A DNA stretch of 64,000 bases, from the NCBI RefSeq assembly GCF_016793485.1, contig NZ_JAEULZ010000003.1:124001-188000 (forward strand), given 5' to 3'. Each line of letters begins with the position of its first letter. The stretch's first letter is position 1. Origin of the DNA: Mesorhizobium sp. Lineage in GTDB: Bacteria > Pseudomonadota > Alphaproteobacteria > Rhizobiales > Rhizobiaceae. This document shows positions 56,707 through 64,000 of the stretch, one piece after another. The notes under the pieces were generated by a model. That model was not told the origin of the DNA. It searched no databases and was given only the letters and a program-made list of their open reading frames with translations. The translations under genes and the position numbers were made by a program.

Positions 56707-57623
56707 CAGTACCGCTCGCCCAGTTTCTGCAGGTGACGCACGAGGATCATCGACAGGCCGATGATGATGACGAGCAGGATGACCGCCAGCGCCGAGGCCT
56801 CTCCGGTATAGAAATAGCTGAACGCCGTCTTGGCGACCGCAAAGGATACCGTCTCTGTGGCCGTGCCGGGACCGCCGCCGGTCAACGCCACAAACAGGTC
56901 GTACTGTTTGAAGCTGTCGATCAGCCGCAGGATGAGCGCGATGAACAGGACCGGGGCCGCCATCGGCAAGGTGATGCGGAAGAACTTATAGGTGGGGCTC
57001 GCGCCATCCACCTCGGCCGCTTCGTAGATCGTCTCGGGAATGCCGCGGAACGCAGCAGTCGCGAGCAGGATGATGAATGGCGTCCACATCCACGTGTCGG
57101 CAGCGGCCGCCGCCCAGAGCGCTGCATTGGCCTGGCCGAGCCAATCCACCTTCGGCAGCCCCACCGAATAGAGCAGGAAGTTCACGATGCCCCATTCGGA
57201 GTTCAGCATATAGCGCCACAGGAAGCCGACGACGACCGGCGACAGCATCATCGGCATCATCAGCGCCGTGAAGACGATGTCGCGCCCCTTGAAGTTCTTC
57301 TGCAACTGGTAGCCGACGAAAATGCCGATCAGCATCTGCAGCGTCACGCAGATGAAGACGAACTTTCCAGTGAAGACGAAGCGTTCCCAGAGCTGGGGGT
57401 CGGACAGCAGGAATTCGTAGTTCCGCAGGCCGATCGGCTTCATTGTCGTCTGGCGCAGCGCCGAGAAGTTGAAGAACGAATAATAGACCAGCGAGAAGAT
57501 CGGGTAGGCGACCATGAACAGCAGGATCGCCAGCGTTGGCGACAGGAAGCCGAAGATCATCAGACGACCGGACGACTGGCGCTTGAGCTCGGCCTGACGA
57601 GCGGTGTGGGATTGCGTGCTCAT
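56706..57623 (-). CDS. Sugar ABC transporter permease, MalF-type
   Basis: 305 aa with six hydrophobic segments. The ATPase-coupling loop (EAA motif) reads ETIYEAAEVDGASPTYKFFR (about 205-224). The N-terminal 20 residues are polar and cytoplasmic. It lies between the second permease and ATPase 2, overlapping the ATPase start by one base. It forms the pore with the MalG-type partner. Confidence 0.9.
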   Translation of the reverse strand: MSTQSHTARQAELKRQSSGRLMIFGFLSPTLAILLFMVAYPIFSLVYYSFFNFSALRQTTMKPIGLRNYEFLLSDPQLWERFVFTGKFVFICVTLQMLIGIFVGYQLQKNFKGRDIVFTALMMPMMLSPVVVGFLWRYMLNSEWGIVNFLLYSVGLPKVDWLGQANAALWAAAAADTWMWTPFIILLATAAFRGIPETIYEAAEVDGASPTYKFFRITLPMAAPVLFIALILRLIDSFKQYDLFVALTGGGPGTATETVSFAVAKTAFSYFYTGEASALAVILLVIIIGLSMILVRHLQKLGERY

Positions 57624-57627
57624 CGGA

Positions 57628-58500
57628 TCACCTCCTGCCCAGCACGCCGAAGGTCATGCCCATCAGGAGATGCTTTCGGATCAGGTAGAAGAAGATGAGC
57701 ACCGGGATGATGAGTACGACGCCGGCGGCGCAGATCTGCGTCCACTCGAGGCCGGTGGCGCCGGAGGCCGCCGAAATCTTGACCGGCAGCGTCTTGGCCT
57801 GCGTCGTGGTCAGGATCGAGGCAAAAGCGAACTCGTTCCACGCAAAGATGAAGCAGAAACCGGCTGTCGCCGCGATGCCGCCCTTCACCATTGGGAGCAC
57901 CAAGCGCGTAAAGGCGTACATCCGGGTATAGCCGTTGACGATGGCGATCTGCTCGACCTCTTTCGGCACGCCGTCGAAGAACCCCTTCATGATCCATGTG
58001 GCGAGGCCGACATTGGCGAAGATGGAAACGAGCGTGAGGCCGAAGCGCGTGTCGGCAAGGCCGAGCCGCGCGAACATGAGGTGATAGAACACCAGCACCG
58101 CGACCGGCGGCAGCATGCGGGTCGACAGGACGAAGAACATGAAGTCGCCCTTGCCGATGAAATTGAAGCGCGAGCAGACATAGCCCGCCAGCGTACCGAA
58201 GGCGACGGCCAGCGTCGTGCCGCTTACGGAGACGATGATGCTGTTGACGAGCGAGTCGAAGACGCCGACCGAGGAAGCGCTGTTTGCGGCCGCGCCGACG
58301 CCGAAGACGCTCTGGTAGCCGGAGAAATCAGGCGTGAAGAAGAGCTTTGGCGGCATGGCGAAAAGGTCCATGCGGCTCTTGAACGACGACAGCACCAGCC
58401 AGAAGACCGGCCCGATATTGTATAGCGTGTAGACCGCGAGCAGGCCGAAGATCAGCCAGCGGCTTACGAGGTCAAACGTGGTCGTCCGGGAGGGGCTCAT
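57628..58500 (-). CDS. Sugar ABC transporter permease, MalG-type
   Basis: 290 aa with six hydrophobic segments; the coupling loop is EVEQIAIVNGYTRMYAFTRL (about 190-209). In it the usual EAA is EQIA, a mild deviation. It is separated from the binding-protein gene by 104 bases with two hairpins and from the next permease by four bases. Confidence 0.9.
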   Translation of the reverse strand: MSPSRTTTFDLVSRWLIFGLLAVYTLYNIGPVFWLVLSSFKSRMDLFAMPPKLFFTPDFSGYQSVFGVGAAANSASSVGVFDSLVNSIIVSVSGTTLAVAFGTLAGYVCSRFNFIGKGDFMFFVLSTRMLPPVAVLVFYHLMFARLGLADTRFGLTLVSIFANVGLATWIMKGFFDGVPKEVEQIAIVNGYTRMYAFTRLVLPMVKGGIAATAGFCFIFAWNEFAFASILTTTQAKTLPVKISAASGATGLEWTQICAAGVVLIIPVLIFFYLIRKHLLMGMTFGVLGRR

Positions 58501-58531
58501 GCGTCAGCCTGTGCAAAAAATGCTCGGAAGC

Positions 58532-58593
58532 GGCGTCCGGCCGCAATGCATCCGGACGCCCTTGGGAGGACCGGGCACGGAAAACGTGCCCGG
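58532..58593 (-). promoter_or_regulatory. Two perfect hairpins after the binding-protein gene
   Basis: GGCGTCCGG / CCGGACGCC (58532-58560, nine-base stem) and CCGGGCACG / CGTGCCCGG (58571-58593, nine-base stem with a GAAAA loop) lie just past the binding-protein stop codon (58605). No T run follows on the minus strand. They probably stabilise the binding-protein message relative to the rest of the operon. Confidence 0.7.
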
Positions 58594-58604
58594 AACCATA
58601 ACCA

Positions 58605-60014
58605 TCACTCGACGGGAACGACCTTGTCCTGGCCGACCGGCGAGATGTTCTGGTCCGGAACCTCAGGCGTGGTCTCGCCACGCTTGATCTCATAGCCGGC
58701 GCGCTCGAGCGTGCGCTCGTTCTTCTCGGCAGCATCGGACAGCGCCTGCTGGACCGTCTTGGTGCCGGCTGCGGCGGCAGAGACTTCCTGCTGCAGCTCG
58801 TCGAGCAGGATCGGATACTCCGGCAGGTGCCAGTAGTCGTTCAGGTAGGCCAGCGCCTTCGAGAACTGGGCGTTGTAAGAGTTCAGGTTCTGCCAGTCGG
58901 GGCTCTCCAGAACCGACTTCAGGCCTGTCTGGCAGACAGCGGCATAACGCTTCTGCTGTTCGGGCTGGAAGTACCACTCCATGAACTTGGTCAGCTCGGG
59001 GAGCTTCTTGGAATATTTGTTGATGCCCATGCCCTGACCACCGACCGAGAACTGACGGCGGAACTTGCCGTCACGGCCGACGGCGCCGGGAAGAACCGCG
59101 AAGCCGACCTTGTCGGCGAACTTCGAGACCTTCGGATCGGCGTTCGATCCGTTGAAGTAGAACCACTGCATGGCCATCGCCACCTGACCCTGCTGGATCG
59201 CGGTGTTGACCTCGTCGAAGCCCCAGTTGGTCGAACCGGGAGGTCCGAACTTGAACATGTCGACATAGGCCTGCACGCCGTCGACCGACGCCGGCGAGTC
59301 CAGATAGCCCTTCACCTCGAACGTCTCGGGATTGTAGAGCTCACCGCCGAACGACCAGAGGAAGGAGTTCGACGCCGTCGTCGCGAAGTCATAGTCGCGG
59401 CCGCCCATCTGCGCCCAGCCATAGAGGCCCTGGTCGGGACGGGTGAAGAATTCGGCAACTTCCTTGGCTTCCTGGTATGTCTGCGGCACGGCGAGGTCGC
59501 GGCCGTACTTGGCCTTGAACGCCTCCTGCTCCTTCGGGTCCTCGAAGAGGTCCTTGCGGTAGGTCAGGCCGTAGGCGTCCTGGTTGGCAGGCAGGCCGAA
59601 GAACTCGCCCGAACCATCAGGATATTCGCCGTAGCGCGACAGCGAGGCCGGCGGGAAGATGTCCGCCTTGAGATATTCCGACTTGTCGAAGATGTCGTTG
59701 ATCTTGACGGCGTGCGACGCGAATTCCGCGGTCGACTGGCTGTCCCACATGGCGAAATCGAAGGCATCGCCCTGGATGGCGAATTCGGATGCGATCTTGT
59801 CGTGCCACTGCGGGCCATACGGCACCAGGGCGGGAACGATCTTCACGCTTTTATCGGGATAGTCCTTGGAAATTTCCACCAGCGCGTCGGCGCAGGTTCC
59901 GGCATGCCAGACGAATGTAAGGTCGACGGCGCGAGCGGCGCCCGAGCTTGCGGCAAGGCCCGCCGCAAGCGCTGCGGCCGACGTCAAGAGACGCGTGCGC
60001 AAAGGCTTGTTCAT
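58605..60014 (-). CDS. Sugar ABC transporter substrate-binding protein (family 1)
   Basis: 469 aa with a signal peptide (about 1-29, ARAV). Family 1 extracellular solute-binding protein: DAFDFAMWDSQSTAEFASHA, FFGLPANQDAYGLTYRKDLF, GYLDSPASVDGVQAYVDMFK and the conserved GGQGMGINKYSKKLPELTKF. It is the first and probably most abundant product of the ten-gene operon. Its ligand is unknown; the downstream DhaK/DhaL, LsrF and dehydrogenase genes suggest a polyol or short ketose. Confidence 0.9.
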   Translation of the reverse strand: MNKPLRTRLLTSAAALAAGLAASSGAARAVDLTFVWHAGTCADALVEISKDYPDKSVKIVPALVPYGPQWHDKIASEFAIQGDAFDFAMWDSQSTAEFASHAVKINDIFDKSEYLKADIFPPASLSRYGEYPDGSGEFFGLPANQDAYGLTYRKDLFEDPKEQEAFKAKYGRDLAVPQTYQEAKEVAEFFTRPDQGLYGWAQMGGRDYDFATTASNSFLWSFGGELYNPETFEVKGYLDSPASVDGVQAYVDMFKFGPPGSTNWGFDEVNTAIQQGQVAMAMQWFYFNGSNADPKVSKFADKVGFAVLPGAVGRDGKFRRQFSVGGQGMGINKYSKKLPELTKFMEWYFQPEQQKRYAAVCQTGLKSVLESPDWQNLNSYNAQFSKALAYLNDYWHLPEYPILLDELQQEVSAAAAGTKTVQQALSDAAEKNERTLERAGYEIKRGETTPEVPDQNISPVGQDKVVPVE

Positions 60015-60389
60015 TGCATATCCTCCACTGGTTTCGCGGGGCGCCGGATCGCTGACCCAACCTCTCCTGCCCCTCGTTTCACCGTAGAAGCCATGTTAAA
60101 AAATATCAATAGAAAAGTTATTTTGACCAAAAATTTGCGTTATATTTCCCGAGAGGCCGAGGTCAAATATGCTGATAACATCGGCCGAAAGGAAACTGTG
60201 CTGCGGCGCAAAAAGGGGGAATTCGTCTTATATTGCGCGCTTTTCAGCACAATTTTTGAATACGGTTGTGTCCTCTCGACACATCGCGTCGCTGCATTGC
60301 AATATGGATTTTTTGATAAATTAACATATTTCTCTGGCGCAAGACGACAGTGTTGTTAAAAGTTAGAACAAGCTCGGGAGGAACGCACC
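60015..60389. promoter_or_regulatory. AT-rich divergent control region between the sugar operon and deoR gene
   Basis: 375 bases, strikingly AT-rich for this GC-rich genome (runs such as GTTAAAAAATATCAAT). TGTTAA occurs at 60094-60099 and 60354-60359 and its inverse TTAACA at 60321-60326. A TTTTGACC (60121-60128) faces a GGTCAAAT (60161-60168). These are candidate DeoR operator half-sites near both start codons. Both promoters must lie here. No gene is seen. Confidence 0.55.
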
Positions 60390-61175
60390 ATGGAAGAGGA
60401 TGATGCGCCGCAGATGTCGAAGGCCGACCTTCGAAGGTCGGAAATCATTCGCATCCTGATGGAAACAGGCTCGGCCCAGATCAAGGATCTGGCGGCGACG
60501 CTCAACGTGTCGCTGATGACCATCCACCGCGACCTCAACGACCTCCATGACCAGGGGCTGGTTCGGCGTATCCGCGGCGCTGTTTCAGCCGAAAAGTCGA
60601 TGCTGTTCGAGAGCAGCTACCTGTATCGCGCCCGTCAGCATGTCGACGAGAAAAGGCGGCTCGCCCGCGCCGCCGTCGCCCACATCGAGCCCGGCAACGC
60701 GGTGGTCTGGGACGACAGTTCGACAACCTTCCATGTCTGCGACTTCATCGAGCAGGTCACGCCCATAACCGTCATCACCAATGCCCTGCCGGTGATGGAG
60801 CAGTTGCGGGACAAGCAGGACGTCGATCTCATCGGCCTCGGCGGAAAATTCCACCGCGGCTACAACGGGTTCTTCGGCATGGCCTGCGAAAGGGCAATCC
60901 GATCCTACCACGTGGACGTGGCGCTTCTGTCAACGACGACAATCCAGGGAATGGCGCTATTCACCCAGGACGAGAATGTCGTCCGCACCAAGCAGGCAAT
61001 GATCGAAATTGCCCGGAAGAAGATCCTGATGGTGGACGAGAGCAAGTTTCATTTTTCCGCCCTGAACTACGTCGCCGACCTCAGCGTCTTCGATGTGGTC
61101 CTCGTTTCGAGCTCGGTCGACAAGTCGGTGGTCGAACGCATGACGCAGGCCGGCATCAAACCCGAACTGGTCTGA
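60390..61175 (+). CDS. DeoR-family transcriptional repressor
   Basis: 261 aa with GGGAGGAA before ATG. N-terminal DeoR helix-turn-helix (about 10-62, SEIIRILMETGSAQIKDLAA and SLMTIHRDLNDLHDQGLVRR) and a C-terminal sugar-phosphate sensor domain (about 85-255, with the phosphate-binding VVWDDSSTTFHVCDF, VITNALPV and DESKFHFSAL). DeoR proteins are usually released by a phosphorylated sugar intermediate, which would fit a product of DhaK/DhaL. It is divergent from the transport operon, its likely target, and co-directional with the second aldolase 37 bases on. Confidence 0.88.
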   Translation: MEEDDAPQMSKADLRRSEIIRILMETGSAQIKDLAATLNVSLMTIHRDLNDLHDQGLVRRIRGAVSAEKSMLFESSYLYRARQHVDEKRRLARAAVAHIEPGNAVVWDDSSTTFHVCDFIEQVTPITVITNALPVMEQLRDKQDVDLIGLGGKFHRGYNGFFGMACERAIRSYHVDVALLSTTTIQGMALFTQDENVVRTKQAMIEIARKKILMVDESKFHFSALNYVADLSVFDVVLVSSSVDKSVVERMTQAGIKPELV

Positions 61176-61212
61176 ACACAGGCCATCGAGATCACCCAAA
61201 CGGAGTGCAGAC

Positions 61213-62007
61213 ATGTCTGAAGTAGGCAAGGCCCGCAGGCTCGCGCGGCTGTCGAACAAGCGTTCAGGGCGCATGCTTTGTGTTCCCCTGGACCACGGGA
61301 TGCAGGTAGGACCCGTAGCGGGAATCGCCGACCCGGCCCCGCTGATCGACATCGTGGTCGAGGCGGGCGTCGATTCGGTCATTGTCAGCCCCGGAATGCT
61401 GCAGCGTTACGGGAAAAGACTGGCGGATGGCCCTGCGGTGATCCTGCGTCTAGACCAGACGACCATGTGGCGACACGAAACGCCTACGGGGTACCCCGAT
61501 ACGCACAGCCGTCTCGTCGCCACGGTCGAGGAAGCGGTGCAGATGGGGGCCGATGCGGTCATCACCTACCTCTTCACCTGCAACAACCAGCCGATCGAAG
61601 AGACCAAGTCATTCGAGAACGCTGGCGCGGTCGCTGCTGCCTGCCGCAAATGGGGCATGGTCCATGTCATTGAGGCGATGGCGGCCAAGGGCGGTTTTGC
61701 CCGCGCCGACGACCCGGACATCGTGGCGCTCAACTGTCGCATGGCTGGCGAGCTGGGCGCGGACTGGTTGAAGACCGATTGGTGCGACCCCACTCGTTTC
61801 GCCGCCATCGCCAGGCAGTCGCTGGCACCTATTGCGGTAGCCGGCGGTCCGGCGCTTGGTACTTTGGCCGACACCGTTCGCTTCGCCAAAGCAGCAATCG
61901 GCAGCGGGGCCAAGGGGCTGATGTTCGGGCGAAATGTTTTCCAGCAGGCCGACGTGCCGGCGGCCCTGGCAAAGCTGACAAAGGTGGTTCACGGCAACGA
62001 CGGCTGA
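61213..62007 (+). CDS. Second class I aldolase of the FbaB/LsrF (DeoC/LacD) family
   Basis: 264 aa with GGAGTG upstream. A TIM-barrel class I aldolase: CVPLDHGMQVGPVAGI, the Schiff-base Lys in GADWLKTDWCD, and the phosphate-binding end PIAVAGGPALGTL and GLMFGRNVFQ. It is paralogous to the LsrF-type enzyme in the divergent operon but much more distant from E. coli LsrF. It is probably co-transcribed with the deoR gene. It may cleave or form a phosphorylated keto sugar; donor specificity for dihydroxyacetone phosphate is a guess from the family. Confidence 0.85.
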   Translation: MSEVGKARRLARLSNKRSGRMLCVPLDHGMQVGPVAGIADPAPLIDIVVEAGVDSVIVSPGMLQRYGKRLADGPAVILRLDQTTMWRHETPTGYPDTHSRLVATVEEAVQMGADAVITYLFTCNNQPIEETKSFENAGAVAAACRKWGMVHVIEAMAAKGGFARADDPDIVALNCRMAGELGADWLKTDWCDPTRFAAIARQSLAPIAVAGGPALGTLADTVRFAKAAIGSGAKGLMFGRNVFQQADVPAALAKLTKVVHGNDG

Positions 62008-62137
62008 TTGAGCCGCGCCACCTGCGAAGCGGTGTCCAAATCCTCATCCTGCTGACCGCGCTCGCCCGCGGCGCCAGCTCTGCGCTGGCGCTCATGCGCC
62101 CCGGCGGCCCTGCGACTTGATAGCAGGCTGTCGATCT

Positions 62138-62168
62138 TTGACACATGGCCGCCGATCTATTGTATAAA
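62138..62168 (+). promoter_or_regulatory. Candidate housekeeping promoter of the GntR gene
   Basis: TTGACA at 62138-62143 and TATAAA at 62163-62168 (19-base spacer; TGTATA is the hexamer at 17). The start codon follows 20 bases later. ATTGTATAAAAT (62159-62170) is also partly symmetric and could be an autoregulatory GntR site. Confidence 0.45.
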
Positions 62169-62187
62169 ATTCCTGCGATTTGCCCTT

Positions 62188-62919
62188 ATGCAAGACGGTG
62201 AAATAGTGGCGCCCATCGGCAAGAGCCTGAAGCACAAGACGATTTCGACCGCTGCGGCGGAAGAGATTCGCCGGCGGATTCTCGGAGGCGTATTTCCGCC
62301 CGGCTTTCAGTTGCGGCAGGAAGAGCTCGCCAAGGATTTCGGGATCAGCCGCATCCCAATCCGCGAAGCCCTGCTGCTCCTGGAAAACGAAGGCATCGTG
62401 AAGATTTCGCCGCATCGCGGTGCGACCGTCGTCAAACTGTCGACCGACGAAATCGAAGAACTGTTCAACATGCGCATTTTGCTCGAACCGTTCCTGTTCG
62501 AGCGCTCGGCGCCGCTCCTGACGCCTGCGGACTACGAGGAGCTGAACAGCATCCTGGAGCGCTATGCGGTTTCCATCCACAAGCTCAATATCGCGGTCTG
62601 GAACGATCTCAACTCCGAGTTCCACATGCTGCTGTACCAACATGCACGCAGCCCGCGCATGTTGACCACCGTGCAGAATCTCCTGAGCGAATGCGACCGT
62701 CATACGCGAATACAATTGAGCAACATCGCGGGCGACCGCGAACGGGCCGTCCGCGAGCATGTGGAACTGGTCAGGCTCTGCGAGGCCGGAAAGTTTGCGG
62801 AAGGCGCAAAATTGCTGCGCGAACACATCGACCACATCCGCGTCGGCCTGCTCGAACTCCTGAACGCGAGCCATGACGAGGCCAAGACGAGCGGTATGAC
62901 CAGGCCGGCGAAGCAGTAG
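62188..62919 (+). CDS. GntR-family regulator with FCD ligand domain
   Basis: 243 aa. Winged helix (about 15-82, AAEEIRRRILGGVFPPGFQL, KDFGISRIPIREALLLLENE) and an all-helical FCD domain (about 90-225), with metal/ligand residues in NSEFHMLLYQHA (Asn/Glu/His), VREHVELVRL and LREHIDHIR. FadR-type regulators of this class respond to small organic acids or their sugar-acid relatives. It is convergent with the enolase-superfamily gene and could regulate that gene's operon or the nearby aldolase. No strong ribosome binding site is visible. Confidence 0.88.
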   Translation: MQDGEIVAPIGKSLKHKTISTAAAEEIRRRILGGVFPPGFQLRQEELAKDFGISRIPIREALLLLENEGIVKISPHRGATVVKLSTDEIEELFNMRILLEPFLFERSAPLLTPADYEELNSILERYAVSIHKLNIAVWNDLNSEFHMLLYQHARSPRMLTTVQNLLSECDRHTRIQLSNIAGDRERAVREHVELVRLCEAGKFAEGAKLLREHIDHIRVGLLELLNASHDEAKTSGMTRPAKQ

Positions 62920-62951
62920 CGCCGCAATAGCCACGGACGCCCGAGAAATCC

Positions 62952-64000
62952 CTATGCGATGGTGAACAGAGGCGAGCCCAGCCTGTCGACGTCGATCTCG
63001 ATGCCGAGGCCGGGTCCCTTTGGCGCAGAACCGAAGCCGTTTTCCGAGCGCGGCAGATACCCCGCGAGATGACCGTCGGTCCAATCGTTGAAGAACGGCG
63101 TCATCAGGAGCGATTCCGGCCGGGTGGTCGCCGCGACATGGCTGGTCGCCGCAGTGATGATGTCGCCGCCCCACATGTCTTCGACGGATACTGCAAGGTT
63201 GAGTTCCTGCATCAGGTCGCGAATTTTGACCGTATTGGTGAGGCCGCCCAGCTTGCCGAACTTCAGGTTTATGGAAACCGCGTTCGCCTCGTATTTGGCG
63301 CGATAGACCTCGTCCTGGTTGACGATGGATTCATCGAGAACCAGCGGCAAGGCCGAACCGCGATGCGCCAGTATGCAGTCAATCGTCGAACGGCAGGGTT
63401 GTTCGACATAGACCGGGAAGCCTGCCAACCCCTGGATGGCCAGTTTCGCCGAGGCCAGAGACCAGCCGCCGTTGGAATCCGCAACGATGATCGTCTGATC
63501 GTTCCCGGCGTTCACGCTTGCCTTCGTCCGCGCGATATCGTCGAAGGGATTGTTACCGACCTTTAGCTGGAAGCGATTGATGCCCGCCGCACGGCGCGCT
63601 TTGACGAACTCGCCCATGGCTTCCGGGCGGTCGAGCGGCACGGCTTCGTAGATCGGAAACCGTTCGTTGATGACGCCGCCGATAAGTGCCGAGATGGGCA
63701 GGCCGAGCGATTTTCCAAAAATGTCCCAGCAGGCGATGTCGATCGCGCTTTTGGCGAACTCCTGTCCCATCAGAGTCGCGTTCATTATACGGTTGACCTT
63801 GGAGAGGTTCCTGGGATCGGCACCGAGCAAAGCCAGCGCCAGATCCTTGAGAGCGGTGCGGATGCCTGCCGGAAAGGTCGGGAGATAGGTTTTGCCGAGC
63901 GTGGTGACCTCGCCCCAGCCCTCGATACCCTCGTCGGTGCGGACGCGGACGACCGTTCCATCCTCGGTCGCAGCCACGCGGTCGCCCGACATCACATAGG
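62952..64000 (-). CDS. Mandelate racemase/muconate lactonizing enzyme family protein (5' end cut by window)
   Basis: At least 349 codons are visible; the frame stays open at the window edge (upstream of MSGDRVAATEDGT), so the true N-terminus lies outside. Enolase superfamily: capping domain with VVRVRTDEGIEGWGE; catalytic Lys in RFQLKVGNN (the first Lys of the usual K-x-K is Gln); metal ligands in VADSNGGW, YVEQPC and LDES; Lys in INLKFGKLGGL. This pattern fits the muconate-lactonizing-enzyme subgroup (cycloisomerases, dehydratases, epimerases). The reaction cannot be named. It is convergent with the GntR gene. Confidence 0.87.
   Translation of the reverse strand, partial: YVMSGDRVAATEDGTVVRVRTDEGIEGWGEVTTLGKTYLPTFPAGIRTALKDLALALLGADPRNLSKVNRIMNATLMGQEFAKSAIDIACWDIFGKSLGLPISALIGGVINERFPIYEAVPLDRPEAMGEFVKARRAAGINRFQLKVGNNPFDDIARTKASVNAGNDQTIIVADSNGGWSLASAKLAIQGLAGFPVYVEQPCRSTIDCILAHRGSALPLVLDESIVNQDEVYRAKYEANAVSINLKFGKLGGLTNTVKIRDLMQELNLAVSVEDMWGGDIITAATSHVAATTRPESLLMTPFFNDWTDGHLAGYLPRSENGFGSAPKGPGLGIEIDVDRLGSPLFTIA

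Noticed and set aside
58827-60359. 510-codon plus-strand open frame opposite the sugar-binding-protein gene
   Set aside because: Shadow frame that runs into the AT-rich control region; no protein family is visible.
62071-62091. GCGCCAG / CTGGCGC hairpin after the second aldolase as a terminator
   Set aside because: There is no T-rich tract, and such stems arise easily in GC-rich DNA, so it is not listed as a feature.

Overview
The window looks like a chromosomal segment of a GC-rich alphaproteobacterium of the order Hyphomicrobiales, most likely a Mesorhizobium/Aminobacter-type member of the Phyllobacteriaceae. The grounds are the NepR-EcfG-PhyR general stress response with GGAAC-N16/17-CGTT promoters, a rhizobial-type cellulose operon starting with bcsN, the pstSCAB-phoU-phoB order, and a rhizobial-style palindromic intergenic repeat at the left edge. 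The genus is inferred from gene content and sequence feel, not from a search. I saw no rRNA, tRNA, insertion sequence, prophage or CRISPR array.

Layout. (1) 0-4.7 kb: a small membrane protein behind a stress-type promoter, then a divergent pair of OmpR-family regulators (one with a degenerate receiver) and a GAF-PAS hybrid kinase. (2) 4.9-9 kb: two tandem small acetyltransferases, a hydrolase plus ring-cleaving dioxygenase pair resembling mhqD/mhqO, and a sulfatase. (3) 9-17.1 kb: a general stress response island holding sigma factor EcfG, anti-sigma NepR, anti-anti-sigma PhyR, two HWE-family kinases and several small envelope proteins. Six consensus EcfG promoters and one near-consensus one lie inside it; another is at 225-250. 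The first HWE kinase is interrupted by an in-frame amber codon. (4) 17.2-22 kb: a xylose-type ABC importer with a divergent ROK regulator. (5) 22-28.4 kb: pstSCAB-phoU-phoB behind a three-unit Pho box. (6) 28.7-39.1 kb: a five-PAS hybrid kinase, a glycosyltransferase, a secreted-protein/arylsulfatase cluster and an unusual heptad-repeat DUF202 membrane protein. (7) 39.4-50.8 kb: a TPR protein with a putative DNA-binding head, and the cellulose operon bcsN / bcsA-bcsB-bcsZ-TPR. (8) 51-64 kb: a ten-gene carbohydrate operon with a complete ABC importer, DhaK, DhaL, an LsrF-type aldolase/thiolase and a short-chain dehydrogenase. Opposite it lie a DeoR regulator, a second LsrF/FbaB-type aldolase, a GntR regulator and an enolase-superfamily enzyme cut by the window end.

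How the parts work together. In region 3, PhyR, when phosphorylated, should sequester NepR and free EcfG, which then drives its own operon, phyR and the small envelope genes. Region 8 reads as one catabolic module: import, oxidation to a keto compound, phosphorylation by the dihydroxyacetone-kinase-type pair, and cleavage by a class I aldolase/thiolase. Its substrate is not evident, and it is the best candidate here for an undescribed pathway. Its two ABC ATPases are complementary in their defects (altered Q-loop in one, altered signature motif in the other), predicting one degenerate ATP site, which is unusual in a sugar importer. Three separate solute-binding-protein genes (xylF, pstS and the region 8 gene) are followed directly by strong hairpins, a likely device for differential expression.
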